Assembly (NCBI GenBank): GCA_029946125.1
Contig: JAQSDX010000022.1
Coordinates: 1 to 53,641 of the forward strand
Length of the DNA stretch: 53,641 nucleotides
Source: Candidatus Methylobacter titanis
GTDB lineage: Bacteria > Pseudomonadota > Gammaproteobacteria > Methylococcales > Methylomonadaceae
Direction of reading: 5' to 3'
Part shown: piece by piece, positions 27,727 to 36,342 of the stretch
Layout: each line of letters opens with the position of its first letter
How positions within the stretch are numbered: position 1 is the first letter of the stretch
Made by a program: the position numbers and the translations under genes
The notes under the pieces: generated by a model
Database searches by the model: none
Seen by the model: the letters and a program-made list of their open reading frames with translations, nothing else
What the model was told of the DNA's origin: nothing

Positions 27727-29906
27727 AACCCCCTGTCAGCTTGTCCATATTGGTTTTGTTTGGCTTGATTTTGCTGTTGTTACAGCTGATGAGTTCGGCA
27801 ACTCAGGAATCTTCAGAGTTGAGCGCGATGTATTCATGGCTGCTGTTGGTCAATGCGCTGGGGTCGGTGGTGTTGCTGGGCTTGGTCGGCGCTAATATTT
27901 ATTCGCTGGCGCGGCAGTTAAAAAAACGCGAAGCGGGTTCGAGATTAACGACGCGCATGGTGTCGCTGTTTGTGGTTTTGGCTCTGGCTCCTGCTGTTAT
28001 TGTGTTTTATTTTTCCATGCAGTTTCTGCATCAGGGTATCGATAGCTGGTTTAACGTGGAAATAGACCGGGCAATGGAAGATGCTTTGGAGCTGAGTCAG
28101 GCCTCATTAGACCAGCGGATGCGCTGGCATTTGCGCCAAACGCAGCAATTGACTGCGAGGCTGGTGGATGCGCCGGAAACGCTGGTGACTCTGGAAATGG
28201 AAAATTTGCGTCAACTTTCTGGAGCCTCCGAGATGACGCTATTTTCTCGGCAGGGCAGGATTATGGCTTCAAGCAGCATCAATCCCAGTGATATTTTGCC
28301 GAGTTTGCCGGATGAGCATGTTTGGTTGCAGTTGCGACGGAATACCGAGTTTGTCGCTTTGGCGCCGGTGCGCGAAGATGAGCTGATGATCCGCGTTATC
28401 GTTACCGTTAAAACCAGGGAGCCGCAATATTTACAGGCTTTATATCCGGTGCCGATACGAATTGCGGATTTGGCCGACTCGGTGGAATTTGCTTTTGTAC
28501 GTTATCAGGAGATGAATTTTTTAAGGGACTCCTTAAAGTTGAGTTTCTCTTTGACGTTGTCACTGGTTTTGTTGATGAGTTTGCTGGCGGCTATTTGGGT
28601 GGCTTTTATCAGTATCCGTAATATTATCGCCCCGGTAAAGGCGCTGGTTAAGGGCACGCAGGCGGTAGCTTCCGGGCATTATGATCGGGATCTGCCGGTT
28701 ACTGCTCAGGATGACCTGGGTTTTCTGGTGGAGTCTTTTAATGAGATGACTCATCGTATTGCCAGGGCCAGCGCTGCAACCCGGATGGCCGGTATTGAGG
28801 TGGAAAATCAACGCGCCTATCTGGAAACGATATTGGCGAACTTAACGGCCGGAGTGATTAGTTTTGATACGGTGTATAAGATCCGTACGGCGAATCAGGC
28901 GGCTTACCGGATTTTTCATGTTCATGTGAATCAGTTTGTCGGACGGACTTTATTGGAGCTGGTGCAGAGTTATGCCGAGCTGACTGAGCCTTTAAAATCC
29001 ATTCAGCGCTTATTGGAGCAAGCTGATGACATATGGCAGCAGCGAATTGCTTTTTTAGGCCCCAACGGTCGGCAGGAATTACTGTGCAGAGGCACGCCGC
29101 TGTTTTCTCAGGAAGGCCATCGAGTCGGGGCTGTGGTGGTTTTTGATGATGTGACCGATTTGATTCAGGCGCAGAAAAATGCGGCGTGGGGGGAGGTGGC
29201 CAGGCGTCTGGCGCATGAAATCAAGAATCCGTTAACGCCCATCCAGCTATCGGCAGAACGCTTGCAGCATAAGTTGGCCGACAAGTTGAACGACATTGAT
29301 GCGGGTATATTGCAGCGCTCAACCACAACTATTGTGCAGCAAGTTGAGGCGATGAAAGAAATGGTGGATGATTTCTCGGAATATGCCAAACCCTCCAAAA
29401 AGCAGACGGTGGATATTGATCTGCCCCGTTTGGTTCAGGAAGTGTTAGCGCTTTATGTGTTAAAGTCGGGGGTCAAGTTTAAAGCTGATTACGATACCGG
29501 TTTGTTGATGGTCAAAGGCGACCCGGTTAGTATCAGGCAGGTGCTGCATAATCTGATCAAAAATGCGCTGGAAGCGATAGATGGTAAAGGATTGATCGAG
29601 ATAAGCCTGCATCGGGTGCAAAAAAATAATACCGATTTTATCGAAATAGCGATTTATGATGATGGGCCGGGCATTAAGGACGAGCAAATCGAGCAAATCT
29701 TTGAGCCTTATGTGACTACTAAAGCTAGAGGTACCGGTTTGGGCCTGGCGATAGTCAAAAAAATAATTGAAGAACATGGCGGTGCGATTTGGGTCGACAC
29801 CAGCCGTCGACTGCCAGGGACGGCGGAAGTGTCGCCATCGGTAGGGAACCGATGCGACAAAGTGGGGGCTGGATTTATTATTCAGCTTCCGGCGTGTAAT
29901 TTTTGA
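27708..29906 (+). CDS. ntrY: NtrY-like membrane histidine kinase
   Basis: This is a 732-residue sensor kinase of the NtrY type. Two N-terminal helices and a further one precede a periplasmic region (about 100-275). Then come a helix, HAMP (about 315-365), PAS (about 375-480), HisKA with RRLAHEIKNPLTPIQ (His503), and the ATPase domain with NLIKNALEAID, DDGPGIK and [11 protein letters not shown]. The C-terminal ATPase strand is split by about 20 extra residues (SRRLPGTAEVSPSVGNRCD), coded by a palindromic repeat, before the usual GAGFIIQLP. NtrY kinases respond to nitrogen or redox cues. Its regulator follows 15 bases downstream. Confidence 0.92.
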   Translation: MAFDKIKPPVSLSILVLFGLILLLLQLMSSATQESSELSAMYSWLLLVNALGSVVLLGLVGANIYSLARQLKKREAGSRLTTRMVSLFVVLALAPAVIVFYFSMQFLHQGIDSWFNVEIDRAMEDALELSQASLDQRMRWHLRQTQQLTARLVDAPETLVTLEMENLRQLSGASEMTLFSRQGRIMASSSINPSDILPSLPDEHVWLQLRRNTEFVALAPVREDELMIRVIVTVKTREPQYLQALYPVPIRIADLADSVEFAFVRYQEMNFLRDSLKLSFSLTLSLVLLMSLLAAIWVAFISIRNIIAPVKALVKGTQAVASGHYDRDLPVTAQDDLGFLVESFNEMTHRIARASAATRMAGIEVENQRAYLETILANLTAGVISFDTVYKIRTANQAAYRIFHVHVNQFVGRTLLELVQSYAELTEPLKSIQRLLEQADDIWQQRIAFLGPNGRQELLCRGTPLFSQEGHRVGAVVVFDDVTDLIQAQKNAAWGEVARRLAHEIKNPLTPIQLSAERLQHKLADKLNDIDAGILQRSTTTIVQQVEAMKEMVDDFSEYAKPSKKQTVDIDLPRLVQEVLALYVLKSGVKFKADYDTGLLMVKGDPVSIRQVLHNLIKNALEAIDGKGLIEISLHRVQKNNTDFIEIAIYDDGPGIKDEQIEQIFEPYVTTKARGTGLGLAIVKKIIEEHGGAIWVDTSRRLPGTAEVSPSVGNRCDKVGAGFIIQLPACNF
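29803..29859. repeat. Double-hairpin repeat inserted in frame in ntrY
   Basis: GCCGTC (29803-29808) pairs with GACGGC (29819-29824). Then TGTCGC-C-ATCGGT (29830-29842) pairs with ACCGAT-GCGACA (29848-29859) with one bulged C. The segment codes for residues about 699-718 of the kinase, which have no counterpart in the normal domain pattern. Confidence 0.75.
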
Positions 29907-29921
29907 GATGTCGTAAAACAT

Positions 29922-31283
29922 ATGAATGCACACATACCGCAGATATTAGTTGTAGATGATGAGCCGGACATTCGCCGACTGGTCTGTGAAATTCTTGAGG
30001 ATGAAGGTTATCAGGTTGCTACGGCTGAAAATGCCAGTACCGCCAGGGAGTTAAAAAGGTCTACAGCCCCTGATTTGATCCTGCTTGATATTTGGATGCC
30101 GGATACCGATGGTATAACCTTATTGAAAGAATGGGTTGCTGAAGAAGCCATGCTTTGTCCTGTGGTTATGATGTCAGGACACGGCTCCGTTGAAGCTGCT
30201 GTTGAGGCAACTCGGCTGGGGGCTTATGATTTTCTTGAGAAGCCGTTGTCTATGGCGAAATTATTATTGATTGTAGAAAGGGCTTTGGAAGCCAGTAGTC
30301 TACAAATAGAAAACGCGGGACTCAAGCAGCAGTTAGTTGCTGATATTGAACCAGTTGGCAAGAGTGCTGCGGTTGCGAGAATGAAGGATCAATTAAAGCG
30401 CTTGGCTCAGCATGATGCCAGGGTGTTGTTTGTCGGTGAGGCGGGTGTTGGTAAGGAGATGTATGCGCGTTACCTGCATAATAACAGCCTCCATCGAGAC
30501 GGCCCTTTTGTGGATGTGGCGGTAGGCAGTATATCGCCAGAAAATTCGGCCGTGGAGTTTTTCGGCAAAGAGGATGCGGGTAAGATTTATCCTGGTCTGT
30601 TGGAGCGGGCGCATAAAGGGACGCTATTTTTAGGTGAAATCGGCGGCATGGATAAGGAAACGCAACTAAGGTTGCTCGGTGCACTGGAGTCAAGTTCATT
30701 CCTGCGAGTAGGGGGAGGCGAAGCGGTTCGTGTTGAAGTTCGGGTGGTGGCATCAACCCGCATTGCCTTGGATGAGGAGGTTAAGGCAGGTCGTTTTCGG
30801 CAAGATTTATACTATTTGCTTAATGAGGTCTCGCTCGACGTTGAATCACTCCGGGAACATAGTGAGGATGTGCCTGCATTACTGAGTTTTTATGTGGATT
30901 ATTTTGTCAGCCAGGATAGATTGCCTTTTCGAAAGTTTTCGATGGCAGCGCAAAACTATTTGCGTAATTACAGTTGGCGCGGCAACATAAGGGAATTAAA
31001 AAACCTGGTGCAGCGCTTGATGATACTGGGTGTAGGAGAAGATATAGAATTGGATGAGGTGAAGACCGCGTTGGGTTCAGTGATTGGTGATGCGGTTACC
31101 GCGCATTCGGTGCCTGAGTTCTTTAATTTGCCGTTAAAAGACGCCAGAGATCATTTTGAGAAAGCCTATCTGGAGTACCATTTTGAGCGTACTGGCGGTA
31201 GTGTTGCAAAATTGTCAGCCGCAGTGGGTATGGAGAGAACGCATCTTTATCGTAAGTTGCACTCATTAAATATAAAATTGTAA
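29922..31283 (+). CDS. ntrX: NtrX-like response regulator with degenerate AAA+ domain
   Basis: The 453-residue protein has a receiver (Asp56 in LLDIWMPDTDG), a sigma-54-activator-type AAA+ domain and a Fis-type C-terminal helix-turn-helix (SVAKLSAAVGMERTHLYRKL). Walker A is intact (GEAGVGKE, residues 172-179). The GAFTGA loop that contacts sigma-54 is absent: the segment at 213-230 reads FFGKEDAGKIYPGLLERA. The Walker B Asp is replaced by Gly238 (FLGEIGG). NtrX proteins lacking GAFTGA are known, so this probably acts as a sigma-70-type DNA-binding regulator rather than a sigma-54 activator. It pairs with the upstream kinase. Confidence 0.9.
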   Translation: MNAHIPQILVVDDEPDIRRLVCEILEDEGYQVATAENASTARELKRSTAPDLILLDIWMPDTDGITLLKEWVAEEAMLCPVVMMSGHGSVEAAVEATRLGAYDFLEKPLSMAKLLLIVERALEASSLQIENAGLKQQLVADIEPVGKSAAVARMKDQLKRLAQHDARVLFVGEAGVGKEMYARYLHNNSLHRDGPFVDVAVGSISPENSAVEFFGKEDAGKIYPGLLERAHKGTLFLGEIGGMDKETQLRLLGALESSSFLRVGGGEAVRVEVRVVASTRIALDEEVKAGRFRQDLYYLLNEVSLDVESLREHSEDVPALLSFYVDYFVSQDRLPFRKFSMAAQNYLRNYSWRGNIRELKNLVQRLMILGVGEDIELDEVKTALGSVIGDAVTAHSVPEFFNLPLKDARDHFEKAYLEYHFERTGGSVAKLSAAVGMERTHLYRKLHSLNIKL

Positions 31284-31317
31284 AAGTAGGTGCCTTGAAC
31301 CCGAATCGCAAATAAAC

Positions 31318-31346
31318 TTGAAAGTTTTGGTAATTCTTAGTAGAAT
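31318..31346 (+). promoter_or_regulatory. Promoter of rplM-rpsI
   Basis: TTGAAA (31318-31323), an exact 17-base spacer and TAGAAT (31341-31346) form a near-consensus sigma-70 promoter 45 bases before the rplM start. It fits a highly expressed ribosomal protein operon. Confidence 0.7.
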
Positions 31347-31390
31347 CTCGTTCTTTATATTCAAGCCTTTAACAGTAAGCCTAAGCAACG

Positions 31391-31819
31391 ATGAAAACAT
31401 TTAGTGCAAAGCCAGCAGAAGTTAAGCGTGATTGGTTCGTGGTCGATGCAGAAGGAAAGACACTTGGTCGTCTTGCTTCTGAAATTGCGCTTCGCCTTCG
31501 CGGTAAACATAAACCAGAATACACACCGCATGTTGATACCGGTGATTACATTATTGTAGTAAATGCAGAGAAGATAGGCGTTACCGGCAATAAAGAAAAG
31601 AATAAATTGTATCAGCATCATACAGGTTATATCGGTAATCTTAAGACTGTTACCTTGGGTAAATTGAGAAAAACTTTCCCTGATCGTATTCTTACTACAG
31701 CAGTTAAAGGAATGTTACCTAACAATCCACTGGGTCGTGCAATGTTCAAGAAATTGAAGGTTTATGCAGGTCCTGAACACGATCATCAGGCTCAACAGCC
31801 ACAAGTATTAGAATTATAA
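31391..31819 (+). CDS. rplM: 50S ribosomal protein L13
   Basis: L13 is an early-assembly protein of the large subunit. The 142-residue sequence has the usual [20 protein letters not shown] start, the [20 protein letters not shown] block and [19 protein letters not shown]. It is the first gene of the standard rplM-rpsI pair, 11 bases from rpsI, with a near-consensus promoter upstream. Confidence 0.98.
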   Translation: MKTFSAKPAEVKRDWFVVDAEGKTLGRLASEIALRLRGKHKPEYTPHVDTGDYIIVVNAEKIGVTGNKEKNKLYQHHTGYIGNLKTVTLGKLRKTFPDRILTTAVKGMLPNNPLGRAMFKKLKVYAGPEHDHQAQQPQVLEL

Positions 31820-31830
31820 GCGGGTAGATC

Positions 31831-32226
31831 ATGGCAGCAGCAGCTCAGTATTACGGAACAGGTCGTCGTAAATGTGCAATAGCACGTGTTTACGCAACGT
31901 CAGGTACCGGAAAAATCACTATTAACAAAAAAACTCTCGAAGAATATTTCGGTCGTAAAACTGACCAAATGGTTTCTCGTCAACCATTGGGTTGTGTTGA
32001 TATGGAAGGCAAGTTCGATATTAATGTCATCGTTAAAGGCGGCGGTCCATCTGGACAGGCTGGTGCTATTCGTCACGGTTTGACTCGTGCGTTGATGGTA
32101 TATGATGAAACCTTGCGTCCAGCGCTTAGAAAAGCCGGTTTTGTTACCCGCGATTCACGTATTGTTGAACGTAAAAAAGTGGGTTTGCATAAAGCCAGAA
32201 AACGTCCACAGTACTCGAAACGTTAA
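31831..32226 (+). CDS. rpsI: 30S ribosomal protein S9
   Basis: S9 is a small-subunit protein whose basic tail reaches the decoding region. The 131-residue sequence shows [34 protein letters not shown] and the invariant tail [18 protein letters not shown]. It is followed by a terminator. Confidence 0.98.
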   Translation: MAAAAQYYGTGRRKCAIARVYATSGTGKITINKKTLEEYFGRKTDQMVSRQPLGCVDMEGKFDINVIVKGGGPSGQAGAIRHGLTRALMVYDETLRPALRKAGFVTRDSRIVERKKVGLHKARKRPQYSKR

Positions 32227-32270
32227 TCGATTACTTCCATGCAGTAACTCCGGTTATGCATGTGGAAACA

Positions 32271-32305
32271 AAAAAGGCTGCATTCGTAAGAATGCGGCCT
32301 TTTTT
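32271..32305 (+). terminator. Rho-independent terminator after rpsI
   Basis: GGCTGCATTC pairs with GAATGCGGCC around a GTAA loop (one G-T pair), with A5 before and T6 after. It lies 45 bases past the rpsI stop codon. Confidence 0.88.
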
Positions 32306-32411
32306 ATGGTTATTTAAAAGAGGATGGGCGGTGAAAATTTCGGTTGTTGTGCCTGTTTATTCTTGATGGCTTAAGTTTGGCCGTTAACAAATAGCCACAG
32401 ATTGATGCGAA

Positions 32412-33245
32412 TCAAGCCCTGGCACACACCCAGACATCTACTCGGCTAGCGCCTGCTTTTTTCAATGCATAAGCCAGTTCATGGGCGGTGGAGCCGGTGG
32501 TCATTACGTCGTCAAGTATTGCGATGTGTTGGGCATGGATGGGCTTGACGATTGAAAATGCATTTTTCAGGTTTTTTCGGCGTTTTTTAGCGGGTAATTG
32601 GGTTTGATGGAGCGTGTCGCGATTGCGCTTGCAGCTGGTAAGATCTAATGGAATCTGTAATTCCTGACCTACAATTCTGGCAATTTCTATGGCCTGGTTG
32701 AAGCCTCGCTGGCGATAGCGGGCTTTATGCAGCGGAACCGGTAAAATCAAGTCGGGCCGGTCGGCGGTTTGTTGCATGTCGGTCTTTCCTGCCCGACACC
32801 CTTCGGGTAGATGCAAATCTGTTCCAGACAGATTTGTCAGGTGGTCGGCTAATAACATACCGAGTAAGCGCGCATTCTTGTAATTGGCGCCGAATTTTAA
32901 GGTGCTGATTAAATGCCGGATGGCACCTTGATGGATGAACGGCGCGACAGTCTCATCAAAGGCGGGCTGGCGGCTCAGGCAGCGACCGCACAAAACCGCC
33001 GGGAGCGGTTTTGCACGCGAAGCGCCCGAAGGGTGCTGGGCAGGGATTGTCCAGCATGATTGTGCCGGGTCTGCTGTGGATATTTCCAGTATTTCTGCGC
33101 ATTGATAACAGCAGTGATTATTTCGAGGCAGTTGCGTATAGCACGAATGGCAAATGTCGCGGGAATCGTGTCCTGGGTTTCCGCACAAGATGCAAGTAGG
33201 CGGAAGCAGGTAATCCTGTATAATATTGATCCAGTTGTATACCAT
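32412..33245 (-). CDS. comF: ComF-family phosphoribosyltransferase-like protein with two repeat insertions
   Basis: ComF proteins have an N-terminal zinc-ribbon ([20 protein letters not shown]) and a type I phosphoribosyltransferase domain ([25 protein letters not shown], then [17 protein letters not shown] with the PRPP loop). They are linked to DNA uptake and double-strand DNA processing. The core is normal, but the protein has 277 residues instead of about 235. The excess lies in two segments coded by structured repeats: about residues 64-85 ([20 protein letters not shown]) and about 137-156 ([20 protein letters not shown]). Both interrupt conserved stretches yet keep the frame. It is divergent from bioB. 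Confidence 0.88.
   Translation of the reverse strand: MVYNWINIIQDYLLPPTCILCGNPGHDSRDICHSCYTQLPRNNHCCYQCAEILEISTADPAQSCWTIPAQHPSGASRAKPLPAVLCGRCLSRQPAFDETVAPFIHQGAIRHLISTLKFGANYKNARLLGMLLADHLTNLSGTDLHLPEGCRAGKTDMQQTADRPDLILPVPLHKARYRQRGFNQAIEIARIVGQELQIPLDLTSCKRNRDTLHQTQLPAKKRRKNLKNAFSIVKPIHAQHIAILDDVMTTGSTAHELAYALKKAGASRVDVWVCARA
32777..32835 (+). repeat. Structured repeat, copy 1, in frame in comF
   Basis: Stem 1 is TGTCGG (32777-32782) with CCGACA (32793-32798). A CCCTTCGGG mini-hairpin follows, and stem 2 is CAAATCTGT with ACAGATTTG around TCCAG. About 85 percent of positions match the intergenic copy at 51326-51384, and differences in stem 1 are compensatory. Confidence 0.88.
32991..33056 (-). 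repeat. Structured repeat, copy 2 (inverted, diverged), in frame in comF
   Basis: Read on the minus strand: stem 1 TGCTGG with CCAGCA, then CCCTTCGGG, then TGCAAA leading into stem 2 CAAAACCGC with GCGGTTTTG around TCCCG. The layout and core words match copy 1, but nearly all stem bases are changed in pairs. It lies in the opposite orientation to copy 1. Confidence 0.75.
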
Positions 33246-33332
33246 TTTTATATGAACAGGTTGACAAGTTTATCGTCGTTCGCGATCGATGGGCTTCACA
33301 TCTTAGTCCATCCTATACTGGAGCTTAACAGA

Positions 33333-34301
33333 ATGTCTGCAAACCCTGCAATTCGCCATGATTGGCAGTTGGACGAAGTGCAAGCGCTTTATGCGTTGCC
33401 TTTTAATGACCTGATTTTTAAGGCGCAAACCGTACACCGAGAGAATTTCGATCCCAATGAAGTTCAGATTAGCAGTCTGCTGAGTATTAAAACCGGCTCC
33501 TGTTCGGAAGACTGCGGCTATTGCCCGCAAAGCGCCCGCTATGATTCCGATTTGACGCCCGAGGCATTAATGCCGGTGGATGCGGTTTTGAAGGCGGCGC
33601 AACTGGCTAAAGATCAAGGCGCGTCGCGTTTTTGTATGGGCGCGGCCTGGCGTCAGCCTAAAGACAGGGATGTGGAACGGGTGGTGGAAATGGTTCAGGG
33701 TGTTAAGGCCTTAGGTCTGGAAACCTGCGTAACCTTGGGCATGTTGACCGATGCCCAAACGGCCCGCTTAAAAGAGGGCGGTCTGGATTATTACAACCAC
33801 AATCTGGATACATCCGAAGACTATTATTCCGAAGTCATCACCACGCGGACTTATCAGGATCGTCTGGATACGCTGGCGCGGGTCAGGGATGCCGGGATTA
33901 ATGTATGTTGCGGCGGCATTATCGGTATGGGCGAGAGCGCTGTTGATCGCGCCAAGCTGTTAATCGAATTGGCAAATTTGCCCAAGCATCCTGAAAGCGT
34001 GCCGGTCAATATGCTGGTGCAGGTCGAAGGCACACCGTTAATGGGAACTGAAGCTTTAGATCCCATTATCTTTATCAGAACCATTGCGGTTGCCAGAATC
34101 ATGATGCCAAAATCACGGGTGCGGTTGTCCGCAGGTCGTAAGAGCATGAGCGATGAAATGCAGGCGCTGTGTTTTCTGGGCGGTGCCAATTCGATTTTTT
34201 ATGGCGATAAGTTGTTGACCACCGATAATCCGATGACTAACCATGATTTGGCTTTGTTTGAGCGGCTAGGTGTGTATTCAGGCGGCTCAAGTTACGCTTG
34301 A
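33333..34301 (+). CDS. bioB: Biotin synthase
   Basis: BioB is the radical-SAM enzyme that inserts sulfur into dethiobiotin. The CxxxCxxC motif for the radical [4Fe-4S] cluster is CSEDCGYC, and [18 protein letters not shown] and the RLSAGRK block with the [2Fe-2S] Arg ligand are present. The frame is open far upstream, but the ATG at 33333 has GGAG 8 bases before it and gives the family N-terminus and 322 residues. It begins a bioB-bioF-bioH-bioC-bioD operon. A TTGACA at 33261-33266 could be a -35, but I find no matching -10. Confidence 0.97.
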   Translation: MSANPAIRHDWQLDEVQALYALPFNDLIFKAQTVHRENFDPNEVQISSLLSIKTGSCSEDCGYCPQSARYDSDLTPEALMPVDAVLKAAQLAKDQGASRFCMGAAWRQPKDRDVERVVEMVQGVKALGLETCVTLGMLTDAQTARLKEGGLDYYNHNLDTSEDYYSEVITTRTYQDRLDTLARVRDAGINVCCGGIIGMGESAVDRAKLLIELANLPKHPESVPVNMLVQVEGTPLMGTEALDPIIFIRTIAVARIMMPKSRVRLSAGRKSMSDEMQALCFLGGANSIFYGDKLLTTDNPMTNHDLALFERLGVYSGGSSYA

Positions 34302-34372
34302 TCCTGGAGAAATAAAGCAGTCCGCGAAAAGTACGAAAATAGTCAAAGTAATTTATTTCATGCCTTTCGTGG

Positions 34373-35560
34373 ATGCAAACCTTAAATCCAATGACGACCC
34401 CATTCTCAAAATTAACCGCCAACCTGGACGATATTGCCCAACAAGGCTTGTATCGTTCGCGGCGGATCATCGCATCCCCTCAAGGCATTAACCTGGAAAT
34501 TGACGGCAGGAACATCGTCAATTTTAGCAGCAATGATTACCTGGGGCTGGCTAATCATCCCGATGTGGTCAGCGCGTTTAAATCCGGGGTGGATCAATAC
34601 GGGGTTGGCAGTGGTTCTGCGCATTTGATTTGCGGACATAGCATGGCTCATCATGCTCTGGAAGAAGAGCTCGCCGCTTTCACTGGACGCGACCGGGTAT
34701 TATTGTTTTCTACCGGATACATGGCAAATATCGGCGTAATTTCGGCTTTATTGGGGCGCGGCGATGCGGTATTTGAAGACCGGTTAAATCATGCGTCCTT
34801 ATTGGATGGCGGCCTGTTGTCCGGGGCCCGATTTAAGCGTTATGCTCATGCCGATCTGGCTGACCTTGGTGTAAAGCTGGAAAAAGCCGCAGGCAACAAG
34901 TTGATCGTTACCGATGGCGTATTCAGCATGGATGGCGATTTTGCACCGCTGGATGAATTGGCTGCTGCCGCAAAAAATCATGATGCCTGGCTGATGGTTG
35001 ACGATGCGCATGGGCTGGGTGTAATCGGCGAACATGGCGGCGGGATTTTGGAGCATTACGGTCTTGGTCAGGATGATGTGCCGGTGCTGATGGGAACCTT
35101 GGGTAAAGGTTTTGGCACTTTTGGAGCGTTTGTCGCGGGTTCCGAGGTGTTGATTGAAACCCTGATCCAGAAAGCCCGTACCTATATGTATACCACCGCG
35201 TTACCGGCAGCGGTTGCTGAAGCGACTCGGGCAAGTTTAAAAATTGTCATCGAAGAAAGCTGGCGGCGGGACAAGCTGAGGGCGCTGTCGGAAAGATTCA
35301 GGTTGGGCGCAGAGCAGCTCGGATTGCAGGTGATGGCATCAGCGTCGGCCGTACAGCCGATTTTAATCGGCGACAGTCAAAAAGCCGTAGACATCAGTAA
35401 TGCTTTGTTGAATGCCGGTTTTTTAGTCAGCGCTATCCGTCCGCCGACCGTGCCTCAAGGTAGCGCAAGATTGCGGGTGACTTTTTCAGCGTTGCACGAG
35501 CAGTCGCATGTCGATCAGTTGCTGGACGCGCTAGCCAAAATTATCGTAGGCCGCAAGTGA
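34373..35560 (+). CDS. bioF: 8-amino-7-oxononanoate synthase
   Basis: BioF is a PLP enzyme that condenses pimeloyl-ACP with alanine. It shows the NFSSNDYLGLANHP block, GVGSGSAHLICGH, DDAHGLGVIGEHGGG (PLP Asp/His) and the Lys loop GTLGKGFGTFGAF. Two starts fit, ATG 34373 (395 aa) or ATG 34391 (389 aa). Neither has a strong ribosome site. Its stop overlaps the GTG start of bioH. Confidence 0.96.
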   Translation: MQTLNPMTTPFSKLTANLDDIAQQGLYRSRRIIASPQGINLEIDGRNIVNFSSNDYLGLANHPDVVSAFKSGVDQYGVGSGSAHLICGHSMAHHALEEELAAFTGRDRVLLFSTGYMANIGVISALLGRGDAVFEDRLNHASLLDGGLLSGARFKRYAHADLADLGVKLEKAAGNKLIVTDGVFSMDGDFAPLDELAAAAKNHDAWLMVDDAHGLGVIGEHGGGILEHYGLGQDDVPVLMGTLGKGFGTFGAFVAGSEVLIETLIQKARTYMYTTALPAAVAEATRASLKIVIEESWRRDKLRALSERFRLGAEQLGLQVMASASAVQPILIGDSQKAVDISNALLNAGFLVSAIRPPTVPQGSARLRVTFSALHEQSHVDQLLDALAKIIVGRK

Positions 35561-36342
35561 CAACAATTCACCTGGAAACCTTCGGCAAAGGCAAGCCCAT
35601 AGTGCTGGTGCATGGTTGGGCGATGCATACCGGCATCTGGCGGGAGTTTGCCCGGCAATTGGCGCTCAACTATCAGGTCACCTGTATCGATTTGCCGGGA
35701 CACGGGCATAGCGAAAAAATCGATCCGTTTGCGCTGGAACGGATTAGCGCCGAGTTGGTTAATGCGATCCCCGAGCAGAGCTGTTGGCTGGGTTGGTCTT
35801 TTGGCGCTACGGTGGTGCTTGATATAGCCAGTCGTTATCCTGATCGGGTATCTTCACTGGTTTTACTGGCGGGCAATCCCTGTTTTACCCGTTCCGGCCT
35901 GGGAACACATGACTGGCCCGGCATGGATATCCGGTTGCTCGATGATTTTGCCGATCAGTTGAATGAAAGCTGTCAGGCGACTTTACTGCGCTTTTTATCC
36001 TTGCAGGTAAACGGCTTGCCCGAGCAAAAGGCTCTATTGAAGGTACTTAGAGCAGCCATATACGAATGCGATCCGCCTGATGGGCATACCTTGCAAGGCG
36101 GTTTGGCGATACTGAAACAGGCAGACATGAGGCCAGCTTTAGCCGAATTAAAAGCGCCTGTGTCGGTCATATTGGGCAGCCTGGATACCCTGGTTCCTGT
36201 CGCCGCAGCTCAAAAAATGCAGCAGTTATTGCCGAGTCTGGAATTAAATATCATCGGCAGTGCAGGGCATGTGCCGTTTTTGTCACATGGACGGGAAACA
36301 TTGGCGATTATTTCCCAATTTATGGATGAGCAATGCCTTTAG
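35557..36342 (+). CDS. bioH: Pimeloyl-ACP methyl ester carboxylesterase
   Basis: BioH hydrolyses the methyl ester to release pimeloyl-ACP. The alpha/beta-hydrolase triad is visible: Ser in the elbow LGWSFGATV, Asp in LGSLDTLVP and His in GSAGHVPFLSH. The oxyanion-hole HGWAMHTGIW follows the first strand. The length of 261 residues is normal. It starts with GTG overlapping the bioF stop and overlaps bioC by 10 bases, so it is tightly coupled. Confidence 0.94.
   Translation: MTTIHLETFGKGKPIVLVHGWAMHTGIWREFARQLALNYQVTCIDLPGHGHSEKIDPFALERISAELVNAIPEQSCWLGWSFGATVVLDIASRYPDRVSSLVLLAGNPCFTRSGLGTHDWPGMDIRLLDDFADQLNESCQATLLRFLSLQVNGLPEQKALLKVLRAAIYECDPPDGHTLQGGLAILKQADMRPALAELKAPVSVILGSLDTLVPVAAAQKMQQLLPSLELNIIGSAGHVPFLSHGRETLAIISQFMDEQCL

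Noticed and set aside
33261-33289. TTGACA as a bioB promoter -35
   Set aside because: No acceptable -10 lies 16-18 bases downstream, and the better TATACT at 33314 would start transcription inside the ribosome site.
33060-33332. Upstream extension of the bioB frame by about 91 codons
   Set aside because: It overlaps comF on the other strand and lies over repeat DNA. The ATG at 33333 has a proper ribosome site and gives the family N-terminus.
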